NCBI GenBank assembly: GCA_030636285.1
Contig: DAOVXE010000055.1
Span: 1-5,715 of the forward strand
DNA from: Candidatus Falkowiibacteriota bacterium
GTDB taxonomy: Bacteria; Patescibacteria; ABY1; BM507; UBA12075
Direction of reading: 5' to 3'
DNA: 5,715 bases
Each line of letters opens with the position of its first letter. Within the stretch, counting starts at the first letter, position 1. Shown here in pieces: positions 1-5,714 of this stretch. Both the position numbers and the translations under genes were made by a program. The notes under the pieces are model-generated. The model was not told the origin of the DNA. It ran no database searches and was given only the letters and a program-made list of their open reading frames with translations.

Positions 1-86
1 AAACAATATTAGCGAAATCGAATGTTACTATAAAAAATACTGTTTTAAAAAGTGTCAAAGTTTAGTCAAATACTTAATTTTATAAT

Positions 87-386
87 CTAATCCGGCTCAA
101 AAGGATTGTTTTTGCCGGTCGGCACGCGGCTTGGATCAGTTAATACAATGGAATAATCTTTAAACTCTTTAAAAACATTACTGCTAAAAAGGCTGATGTC
201 CAGCTTCTTATTTGCCAGCTGCTCTTGCGTGATTACTCTGCTGGATGTGCTAAGTAAATTAAAATCAATATCAAACCGCACTAACACATATTTTTTAACA
301 ACAAAATAACCGCCGACAAGCAAGACGACAATCAGCCACAATGAAAAAATTCTATTTTTATTATGATGGGCGGTAGATGAAAACAT
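87..386 (-). CDS. Small single-helix membrane protein, last gene of the pilus operon; possible minimal PilP-like partner
   Basis: This 99-residue protein has a short basic N-terminus, one hydrophobic helix at about residues 13-31, then roughly 65 polar residues ending in GKNNPFEPD. I do not recognise a named family with certainty. Its position directly after pilO, one membrane anchor, and a C-terminal G-x-x-(N/D)-P-F-x-P motif resemble the part of PilP that carries the (R)DPFxP motif and contacts PilN/PilO (family knowledge). The globular PilP domain that docks on the outer-membrane secretin is absent, which would suit an organism without a PilQ secretin (inference). The ATG lies only 3 nt after the pilO stop, so translation is probably coupled; no strong ribosome binding site is visible. 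It ends with TAG, and the 86 bp beyond hold no further gene within the window. Being a real gene is well supported by operon position; the function is tentative. Confidence 0.72.
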   Translation of the reverse strand: MFSSTAHHNKNRIFSLWLIVVLLVGGYFVVKKYVLVRFDIDFNLLSTSSRVITQEQLANKKLDISLFSSNVFKEFKDYSIVLTDPSRVPTGKNNPFEPD

Positions 387-389
387 AAT

Positions 390-1007
390 CTATTTTATAT
401 AATAAGTCGTTAATTCCACGGCTAAAGAATTATCGTCCGGAGAAAAAGCGATAGTCTGGACATCAATCAAGCGCAAGCTGTTTTCAAACGCGCTTAATAC
501 TTGCTTAAGGCTGCGATAATCCACTCCGCTAAAGCCTAAAGACATCTCAATTTCCTGAATTGCCCTTTCCTCGCTTTCTTTCAAAACCAAAGTGTTGCGT
601 TTTTTCTTATCTTCATTAATTGATGCCGCATTTAAGGTAATTCCAATATGTTTTGCTAAATTATCCATATAAGCAAAAAGTTCTTCCTGGTCATACTCTT
701 CCGGTATCATTTTATTAATTGCTTCTTTGTCACTTACGGAAATACTATTGTATGACTCCTGATAAGATTTTAATCTGGTAATATATCTCTCCATTACGAC
801 TTTATCGTTTTCCTTTTCTTCAATTGTAAGCTGAATGCCTTTTACAATGTTATTGTATTTTGGCCGAAGAATATATAAAAAACCAACAGCAAGTATTAAT
901 ACAACAACAATAACCGCGATAAGGTTAAAAAATTTATACGCGTTTATTTTTATCAGCTGTATATATTTCTGACTAACAGCCGCTTTTTGCTCTTTTTCAT
1001 TGTCCAT
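390..1007 (-). CDS. pilO: PilO-like type IV pilus inner-membrane assembly protein
   Basis: At 205 residues this has the standard PilO layout. A short cytoplasmic N-terminus is followed by one transmembrane helix (about 27-47), a charged coiled-coil stretch (about 50-88), and a C-terminal half shaped like the PilO ferredoxin-like fold. In that half, residues 100-130 (IPEEYDQEELFAYMDNLAKH, then GITLNAASI) and 150-203 (strand, SGVDYRSLKQVLSAFENSLRLID in two blocks, strand) match the usual helix/strand pattern. PilO pairs with PilN in the inner membrane and links the cytoplasmic PilM and motor to the outer parts of the pilus (family knowledge). The ATG at 1007 lies inside the end of the pilN-like gene, overlapping it by 11 nt, and no other start fits as well. 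The small membrane gene follows after 3 nt. Overall sequence identity to model PilO proteins is probably low, so the assignment rests on order, topology and the C-terminal pattern. Confidence 0.83.
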   Translation of the reverse strand: MDNEKEQKAAVSQKYIQLIKINAYKFFNLIAVIVVVLILAVGFLYILRPKYNNIVKGIQLTIEEKENDKVVMERYITRLKSYQESYNSISVSDKEAINKMIPEEYDQEELFAYMDNLAKHIGITLNAASINEDKKKRNTLVLKESEERAIQEIEMSLGFSGVDYRSLKQVLSAFENSLRLIDVQTIAFSPDDNSLAVELTTYYIK

Positions 1008-2043
1008 ATTTAAATAAAGCTGGCTTTAATATTACATTTAACGAAAAGCTAACTTCTTTTTCGCTTATTTCTTTTTCATCCTCTTTAAGTTTAGTGGCGA
1101 TCGTTTGCCCGCCGGCAAGCACCCAGGCATCAATCACTTTGTCATTATTTTTAAGCACTCTAACCTGGTCAAAAATATCAATATATTCTCCTGCCTTTAT
1201 GTTAAACGCGTACTCGCCGCTAGTCCCTCCGGCAAAACCGCCCAAGACCACGGCTTTGGTAATAATATTCTTCTCTAAAAAATAAAAAAAATTTGTCCAA
1301 TATATATGCTTGTCAAGCAAACCGGAAACAAACTTTAATTTTTGCTGAAAATCATCCACTTCTTTTACGGTTTTCTCAGCCTCTTTGATCTGCCCTTCCA
1401 GCTCGGCAATTACACCGCCAAGCTTGGCGGCCTCGTGTTTGGACTTATACTCCCACCCCAACAGGGCGAAATAAAAACCGCCGATAATAATTACCAGGCT
1501 TAACAGCATATAAAACATAAAGAACTTTTTATCGCTCCAGTCAATAATAGTAGTGATCTCACCCTGAATTAAATTAGTCTTTATAATTTTGGGCGATTTC
1601 CAGCCTCCTGACGATAAAAATGTTTTCATTACCGCCTTTTTAGCATTTGATAGGCTAATATTGTTTTTCTTTTCAGGAACAGCTTCTTTTTCTTTTGATT
1701 TTTTATCCAGCACCATTTCTGCATGCCCAAAAGAGTTGGTGCTGGATTTATTTTCATCCGCGGTTTTTGGCTTAATATCAACCGCCTTCTTTATGGTAAA
1801 ATTGGCTTTGATCTTTTTCTCAGGCTTTTTATCCGGACTATCTTTTATCACAACATTATCCTGCCTTGTTTCATTCTCATTTTGTTTTGCTAACTGCCAA
1901 TCAGCCGCGGCCTTTTTCTCGTTAATAAAATCATTTGACACCTCTTTTTCAGCCTCTTGTTTAGAAAATATTTTTTTAAGAGGCGACAAAAAAGATTCTC
2001 CATCATCTGAACCGCGATTTTGTTTTAAATTATTTTGCGCCAT
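997..2043 (-). CDS. pilN: PilN-like type IV pilus assembly protein with long charged N-terminal extension
   Basis: From the ATG at 2043 this is 348 residues, much longer than a usual PilN of about 200. The first ~150 residues are low-complexity, rich in Lys, Glu, Asp, Asn and Ser, and probably disordered and cytoplasmic. Then comes TNLIQGE (about residues 156-162), equivalent to the cytoplasmic INLLP-type motif by which PilN binds PilM. It is followed by IIDWSDKK, one transmembrane helix (about 173-197), a coiled coil (about 199-239), and LLDKHIYWTNFFYFLEKN (about 242-259), a signature of the PilN periplasmic fold. An in-frame TTG at 2061 would add six residues and overlap pilM by 8 nt. I prefer ATG 2043 because AAGAGA lies 4 nt before it and it sits 10 nt after the pilM stop. 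The gene overlaps the next one by 11 nt. Function is inferred from motif, topology and order; the extension is of unknown role. Confidence 0.84.
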   Translation of the reverse strand: MAQNNLKQNRGSDDGESFLSPLKKIFSKQEAEKEVSNDFINEKKAAADWQLAKQNENETRQDNVVIKDSPDKKPEKKIKANFTIKKAVDIKPKTADENKSSTNSFGHAEMVLDKKSKEKEAVPEKKNNISLSNAKKAVMKTFLSSGGWKSPKIIKTNLIQGEITTIIDWSDKKFFMFYMLLSLVIIIGGFYFALLGWEYKSKHEAAKLGGVIAELEGQIKEAEKTVKEVDDFQQKLKFVSGLLDKHIYWTNFFYFLEKNIITKAVVLGGFAGGTSGEYAFNIKAGEYIDIFDQVRVLKNNDKVIDAWVLAGGQTIATKLKEDEKEISEKEVSFSLNVILKPALFKYGQ

Positions 2044-2052
2044 AAATCTCTT
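2044..2052 (-). promoter_or_regulatory. Ribosome binding site deciding the pilN start
   Basis: Reading the minus strand, the pilM stop TAA is followed by CAAGAGATTT and then ATG (2043). AAGAGA is a modest Shine-Dalgarno-like purine run at a plausible distance from this ATG. It argues for ATG 2043 rather than the in-frame TTG at 2061, which overlaps the end of pilM. Confidence 0.5.
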
Positions 2053-2053
2053 G

Positions 2054-3100
2054 TTATTCAAGTTCCCGCAAGGCCAAGCCGATCGCGACCGACATCCGCG
2101 GACCTATTTCCTGAAGCAAGGGGCGAAGCTCCTCGGGATATGACACTCTTGCCCATGAATCACCAATTATAACTTTCATATCCAAAATTTTACCTAAATA
2201 TTTAACCAGATCCGGCAACAAGGCCGACCCGCCGGATAAAATCACTTTTTCCGTCTTTTTATTATTTTTATTCTGAAATAAATTGATCGCGTACTTGATC
2301 TCATTAACCACCGGGGCGATCGTGTCGCTAACAAGCCTGGGGATCTCGCCGTCCTGCTCTTTGAACCGGCTGATCCCAAGATCGTATTTTAATTGCTCGG
2401 CCTTTTCATCGTCAATCCCAGCATGCCTGCTCAGGGCCTTGGTGATAGTAATGCCGCCCACGTCAATGCTCCTGTTTAACATTGGAATTCCTTTATCAAT
2501 TATTGACACATCAGTGGTGGAGGCTCCGAATTCCACTATCATAACCGTTGATTTATCATTGCCAACCAAAGATCTGATCAATGAAAAAGTTTCGGTTTCC
2601 AGGCTTAATAAATTAAGCTTGGCCTCTTTAAAAATTTCTATATACTTTTTAACCAAAGTGCGGGGCGCGCCGGTTAAGAGCACTCTTGTATTTTGTTTGT
2701 TGCCCTTTTTATCTTTTTCTTCATTAATTTGCTTCCAGTCCAAAATCATATCTTCCAAAGGCAAGGGAATCACTTTTTTCGCTTCCCAATGAACAGCCGC
2801 GGAAATGTCTTTTTTGGAAACATTGCTTAAATTTAAAACTGACGAAAACACTGAAAAAGTCGGCAACGCGGAAACCGCGCTATTGCCGCCGGCACCGGCC
2901 TCGTCACGGATCTTATTAATAATATCAGCCGCGGCAGCGCAGTTATTCTGCCAATCGGTTTGGTCGGAATTATCCTGTTCGCTAAAACCATAAGTAAGCA
3001 AACGGATATCTTTACCTTCTTTTTTTAATTCAACTAATTTTATGCTCGTGCTGCCGATATCAATCCCTAAATAGGATTGAGCGGGTGTAAAAAATCCCAT
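2054..3100 (-). CDS. pilM: PilM, actin-like ATPase of the type IV pilus assembly platform
   Basis: The 348-residue protein has the full set of actin/FtsA-type nucleotide-binding motifs: phosphate-1 GIDIGSTSIKLVEL (12-25), phosphate-2 VEFGASTTDVSII (189-201), the DVGGITITKAL segment (213-223) and the adenosine motif VILSGGSALLPDL (286-298). Residues about 75-150, including SALPTFSVFSSVLNL, HWEAKKVIPLPLEDMILDW and the TGAPRTLV segment, match the inserted 1C/SHS2-like subdomain of PilM rather than that of a chaperone or MreB. Length is typical of the family. PilM is cytoplasmic, binds ATP and docks on the N-terminal motif of PilN, passing motor signals to the membrane complex (family knowledge). 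It is the first gene of the operon and is preceded by a good promoter with a leader of about 85 nt; the ribosome site (TAAGATAAT before ATG) is weak. The assignment is firm. Confidence 0.95.
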   Translation of the reverse strand: MGFFTPAQSYLGIDIGSTSIKLVELKKEGKDIRLLTYGFSEQDNSDQTDWQNNCAAAADIINKIRDEAGAGGNSAVSALPTFSVFSSVLNLSNVSKKDISAAVHWEAKKVIPLPLEDMILDWKQINEEKDKKGNKQNTRVLLTGAPRTLVKKYIEIFKEAKLNLLSLETETFSLIRSLVGNDKSTVMIVEFGASTTDVSIIDKGIPMLNRSIDVGGITITKALSRHAGIDDEKAEQLKYDLGISRFKEQDGEIPRLVSDTIAPVVNEIKYAINLFQNKNNKKTEKVILSGGSALLPDLVKYLGKILDMKVIIGDSWARVSYPEELRPLLQEIGPRMSVAIGLALRELE

Positions 3101-3116
3101 ATTATCTTAAAATACT

Positions 3117-3146
3117 TTGACATTATTAAGTAGAATGTTATATAAT
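3117..3146 (+). promoter_or_regulatory. Plus-strand sigma-70 promoter with both hexamers at consensus
   Basis: TTGACA (3117-3122), an 18-nt spacer and TATAAT (3141-3146) match both consensus hexamers exactly. Transcription would start near 3153 and run right, through the long inverted repeat and into the propeller gene at 3382, giving a leader of about 230 nt. It lies inside the pilM leader and faces the pilM promoter. No transcript data are available, so this is a sequence-based prediction. Confidence 0.6.
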
Positions 3147-3191
3147 TAAAAAAGGTGGAATATAAAAAAATTACCCACATCTTTTGTTTAT

Positions 3192-3220
3192 ATTATAACA
3201 CAAATTATCTTAGGGCTCAA
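3192..3220 (-). promoter_or_regulatory. Promoter of the pilM operon (sigma-70 type, extended -10)
   Basis: On the minus strand, TTGAGC (3220-3215) is followed by a 17-nt spacer and a perfect TATAAT (3197-3192) preceded by TGT, giving an extended -10. Transcription would begin near 3185, about 85 nt before the pilM ATG. The -35 box lies inside the left arm of the long inverted repeat at 3210-3370, while the -10 lies outside it, so the promoter is a hybrid across the element's edge. Confidence 0.6.
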
Positions 3221-3370
3221 GCAAAAATAACATGCTCAAATTCGCTCAGATTTACGCCAGATTGGTTTGAAAAAAATTGAAAGATATTGATATATATTGA
3301 GAGTTTTTTCAAATCAAGGTGGCGTAAATATGAGATGAAATTGTGAAAGTTATTTTTGCTTGAGCCCTAA
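3210..3370. repeat. 161-bp near-palindromic element with perfect 22-bp terminal inverted repeats
   Basis: The first 22 bases (3210-3231, beginning TTAGGGCTCAAGC) are the exact reverse complement of the last 22 (3349-3370, ending GAGCCCTAA). Further in, 3245-3275 pairs with 3304-3334 at 27 of 31 positions. The stretch between these two blocks pairs partly (about 8 of 13), and the loop is about 28 AT-rich bases. The trinucleotide ATC flanks both ends (3207-3209 and 3371-3373) and could be a short target duplication. No transposase or convincing ORF lies inside. It could be a MITE-like non-autonomous element, or a structured leader for the propeller gene; these options are not exclusive. The structure is directly visible; its nature is inferred. 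Confidence 0.8.
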
Positions 3371-3381
3371 ATCCACAAAAT

Positions 3382-4626
3382 ATGGAAGACTGGCCAAAAT
3401 ATTTAAAAATTTTAGCGATTATCGGCTTTGCCTTAATAGTAATTATTATCGCTCTGATAATATACTTTTTATTTTTTCGCGCCGGATTCTCTCCGACTCA
3501 GCCTGCCGATACAACAACTACCACTCCCATAATCGGCGGTTTGCCCGGCGCGAAAGAGGGCGATGGGCAAATAATTGGCTCTGGCGCGGACGGACAATTG
3601 CCCGGGCAAGGCGCTGCTGTTCCCGGCGCAAAGGTTAGCCCGATAGCTCGCGGTGGAATAACAAAGACAACGGAGCTTAACAATACCCCGAGCCTGGGCG
3701 CGACCATGGATTTTGGAGGAAGTGATATACAATACTTTGACCCAAATACTAATAAATTTTATCGTTTGGACAAAGACGGCAACAGCGAATTGCTTAGCGA
3801 AAAAACCTTTCATAATGTTTCCCAGGTCACCTGGTCTCCCAAAAAAGACAAAGCAGTACTGGAATACCCTGACGGCTCAAATATTGTCTATAATTTTACT
3901 ACCGCTTCCCAAGTTACTCTGCCTAAGCATTGGGAAGATTTTAATTATTCCCCGAACAGTGATCAATTGGTATTAAAAAGCATCGGTCTTGACCCAAGCA
4001 ACCGCTATTTGGTAATAGCCAACGATGACGGAACCAGAGTCAAGGCGATTGAACAGATCGGCCTAAACGCCGATACGGTTTATCCCAGCTGGTCAAGCAA
4101 CAACCAGATAGTCGGCATGTACACCAAAGGGATCGGTTTTGACCGGCAGGAAGTTTTCTTTATGGGCCTTAATAATGAAAATTTTAAATCCACGGTTATT
4201 GAAGGCCGCGGATTCCAGTCCCAATGGTCGCCTAAAAGCGATAAATTGTTATATAGCGTTTATTCGGAAAAAAACGATCTTAAACCTAATTTATGGATAG
4301 TAAACGCCGAAGGCAACAATATCGGCACCAGCCGCAAGAGCCTGGGCGTGGAAACCTGGGCTGACAAATGCGCTTATAGCAGCGCTTCCACGATCTACTG
4401 CGCGGTTCCGGAAAATCTGCCAATCGGCGCCGGGCTTTTCCCTGAAGCGGCTAAGGGAAGCAGAGACAAGCTGTATGAAATTAATACTGACACTGGCTTA
4501 AAAAAACTAATAGCCGACCCGGACGGGGATTATCGGATGAGTGAATTAATGATTTCTGATAACGGCTTTTATTTATATTTCGTGGATGAAAATACCGGAC
4601 GGATAAATAAGATAAAGTTAAAATAA
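3382..4626 (+). CDS. Membrane-anchored protein with probable TolB/WD40-like beta-propeller domain, function unknown
   Basis: The 414-residue protein has a short N-terminus, one strong transmembrane helix (about 9-33), then a Thr/Pro/Gly/Ala-rich linker (about 36-110, with a run of five Thr). The rest is rich in strands and carries propeller-type repeats: VTWSPKKDKAVLEY (149-162), FNYSPNSDQLVLKS (187-200), PSWSSNNQIVGMY (235-247) and SQWSPKSDKLLYSVY (280-294). The W/Y-S-P-x-x-D pattern is typical of TolB/WD40-like blades. Cys330 and Cys340 could form a disulphide. The helix should anchor it with the propeller outside the cell (inference). ATG 3382 is the only usable start, since an in-frame stop occurs at 3361; no Shine-Dalgarno is visible and the long inverted repeat ends 11 nt before it. 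It is divergent from the pilus operon and precedes comFC. A role in pilus function or surface binding is possible but not shown by sequence. Confidence 0.85.
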   Translation: MEDWPKYLKILAIIGFALIVIIIALIIYFLFFRAGFSPTQPADTTTTTPIIGGLPGAKEGDGQIIGSGADGQLPGQGAAVPGAKVSPIARGGITKTTELNNTPSLGATMDFGGSDIQYFDPNTNKFYRLDKDGNSELLSEKTFHNVSQVTWSPKKDKAVLEYPDGSNIVYNFTTASQVTLPKHWEDFNYSPNSDQLVLKSIGLDPSNRYLVIANDDGTRVKAIEQIGLNADTVYPSWSSNNQIVGMYTKGIGFDRQEVFFMGLNNENFKSTVIEGRGFQSQWSPKSDKLLYSVYSEKNDLKPNLWIVNAEGNNIGTSRKSLGVETWADKCAYSSASTIYCAVPENLPIGAGLFPEAAKGSRDKLYEINTDTGLKKLIADPDGDYRMSELMISDNGFYLYFVDENTGRINKIKLK

Positions 4627-4635
4627 TTAAAAAAA

Positions 4636-4723
4636 TGTCATTGCGAGGCCGAAGGCCGTGGCAATCTCGTGAAAGAAGCTTTTATCACGGGATTGCCACG
4701 AAGCTTTGCTTCTCGCAATGACA
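4636..4723. repeat. 88-bp palindromic intergenic repeat, cloverleaf-like
   Basis: TGTCATTGCGAG (4636-4647) is the exact reverse complement of 4712-4723. Inside, 4658-4672 (GTGGCAATCTCGTGA) pairs with 4685-4699 at 14 of 15 positions around a 12-nt loop. Two small side hairpins remain, GGCC-GAA-GGCC on the left and GAAGC-TTT-GCTTC on the right, so the strand folds into a cloverleaf. The GTCATTGCGAGG...GTGGCAATC pattern is one I recognise as a dispersed palindromic repeat found between genes in many environmental bacteria. On the minus strand the structure is followed by a run of seven T, so it could act as a terminator in that direction. It separates the propeller gene from comFC. Confidence 0.88.
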
Positions 4724-4755
4724 GATTTAAAATTCCTTTCCCTCTAAGAAACAAT

Positions 4756-5559
4756 ATGGATTCTTGGAGGCTGCGTGATCACGCGCGTTATGGGCGTGAT
4801 TTTATTTTGGATATACTATTTCCGATTTCTTGTTTAGGCTGTTCTAAACCTGATGTTTGGCTTTGCCCCAAATGTTTTAGATCACTGCCAATCAGCAGCC
4901 GGCACAGTTGTCCGCAATGCGGGCAAGCAAACAAAAACTCGACCTATTGTTCTAAATGCTCTAACAATTTTTATTTAAACGGTATTTGGGTAGCAAGTGA
5001 TTATAACAATCCCCTTTTAGCAAACACAATAAAAAAATTTAAATACAATTTTATTAAAGACTTGCGCCGCCCCCTGGCATTATTATTGGCTCTTTACCTG
5101 CGGCAAATACTTAATCAATTTCGTTTGACCAATCAAAATTTAACCGGCGGCAAGATCTGGAAGAAATTCTCGCGCCTTGATAGCTGCCCAAAATTAATAT
5201 TAAATTTTTCTGAAACTCTGGTAATAAACGTGCCTTTGCATAAAAAACGCTTTCAATGGCGCGGCTTTAATCAGGCAAAATTGCTAACAGACAGCCTTAG
5301 CCAGCGCTTTTTTCTTGGCCAAAACTCAGACAATTTAATCAGAAAAAAACATACCAAAGCCCAAGCTAAACTAAACAAACAAGAACGCCAAAGCAATGTG
5401 CTTGATTCTTTTGCCTGGACCGGGCATAATTTAGACGGCCGCCACATCCTCCTGATAGACGATGTCGCCAGCACCGGTTCAACCCTGAACGAATGCGCCA
5501 AAGCGCTGAAAAAAAACAACGCCGGCGAAGTCTGGGGACTGGTCGTGGCCAGGGGATAA
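4756..5559 (+). CDS. comFC: ComFC family phosphoribosyltransferase (competence / DNA uptake related)
   Basis: From ATG 4756 the protein is 267 residues. An N-terminal Cys-rich region has four CxxC pairs: CLGC (26-29), CPKC (37-40), CPQC (52-55) and CSKC (65-68), fitting the zinc-binding end of ComFC. Then follow VPLHKKRFQWRGFNQAKLL (159-177), the KHTKAQAKLNKQER block (198-211) and the PRPP-binding loop LLIDDVASTGST (232-243), the type I phosphoribosyltransferase signature. ComFC proteins are cytoplasmic and needed for natural transformation in several bacteria, though the exact reaction is unsettled (family knowledge). A GTG at 4669 opens the frame 29 codons earlier, but those codons come mostly from the palindromic repeat (ITGLPRSFASRND) and are not ComFC-like, so I reject that start. 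The ribosome site before 4756 is weak (TAAGAA). The segment at about 120-150 looks longer than usual. It may be co-transcribed with the propeller gene. Confidence 0.92.
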   Translation: MDSWRLRDHARYGRDFILDILFPISCLGCSKPDVWLCPKCFRSLPISSRHSCPQCGQANKNSTYCSKCSNNFYLNGIWVASDYNNPLLANTIKKFKYNFIKDLRRPLALLLALYLRQILNQFRLTNQNLTGGKIWKKFSRLDSCPKLILNFSETLVINVPLHKKRFQWRGFNQAKLLTDSLSQRFFLGQNSDNLIRKKHTKAQAKLNKQERQSNVLDSFAWTGHNLDGRHILLIDDVASTGSTLNECAKALKKNNAGEVWGLVVARG

Positions 5560-5565
5560 AAAATA

Positions 5566-5614
5566 AGTGCGTAAGTCCTAATTAAATAACTCACCTTACG
5601 CACTAAATATTTTT
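5566..5614 (+). terminator. Probable intrinsic terminator after comFC
   Basis: AGTGCGTAAG (5566-5575) pairs exactly with CTTACGCACT (5595-5604) around a 19-nt loop, followed by AAATATTTTT. The stem begins 6 nt after the comFC stop. The T-run is interrupted and the loop is long, so efficiency is uncertain. An A-run on the left side means it could also work on the minus strand. Confidence 0.6.
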
Positions 5615-5623
5615 ACCTTAGAA

Positions 5624-5714
5624 AAAGTTATAATAAATGTAATTTAAACAACAATGCTAAGATAAAGCTTGTTCTTATCCTCGTTTTTGTTTAAATTACA
5701 TTTATTATAACTTT
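5624..5714. repeat. Inverted repeat with perfect 26-bp arms at the right window edge
   Basis: The left arm 5624-5649 (starting AAAGTTATAATAAATG) is the exact reverse complement of 5689-5714. Pairing extends a few bases inward with one mismatch, and the centre holds a minor stem (GATAA 5661-5665 with a downstream TTATC). Each arm carries a TATAAT facing inward into the element, but the left copy has no matching -35. The arms do not share sequence with the 3210-3370 element. No coding sequence lies within. It could be a small mobile repeat or a strong hairpin; the window ends one base after it, so its full extent is unknown. Confidence 0.75.

Noticed and set aside
27..58. Minus-strand TTGACA (58-53) with TATAGT (32-27) as a promoter for a gene left of the window
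   Set aside because: The 20-nt spacer is too long for a good sigma-70 promoter and no target gene is visible.
1589..2143. 184-codon plus-strand ORF opposite the pilN tail
   Set aside because: It is antisense to the Lys/Glu-rich, low-complexity part of pilN; reversed AAA/GAA codons give TTT/TTC and leave frames open. The Phe/Ser-rich product has no recognisable domain.
2283..2792. 169-codon plus-strand ORF inside pilM
   Set aside because: It lies wholly opposite a well-supported pilM with intact ATPase motifs, and the product has no family features.
3155..3280. 41-codon GTG ORF just after the predicted plus-strand transcription start, near an AAGGTGG
   Set aside because: Its purine run overlaps the start codon instead of preceding it, half of the ORF lies in the inverted repeat, and the product has no recognisable features; a chance leader ORF is more likely.
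3210..3370. CRISPR array or single repeat-spacer unit
   Set aside because: There are only two copies of the 22-bp sequence and they are inverted, not direct, with no cas gene nearby.
3469..3813. Minus-strand ORFs opposite the propeller gene linker
   Set aside because: They are shadows of the GC-richer Gly/Ala/Pro linker and have no domain or ribosome site.
4636..4723. Palindromic repeat as a tRNA because of its cloverleaf shape
   Set aside because: The arm lengths, lack of T-arm and anticodon features and the match to a known dispersed repeat pattern argue against a tRNA.
4669..4755. GTG start of comFC with 29 extra residues
   Set aside because: The start and most of the extra codons come from the palindromic repeat; homology-like sequence begins only after ATG 4756.
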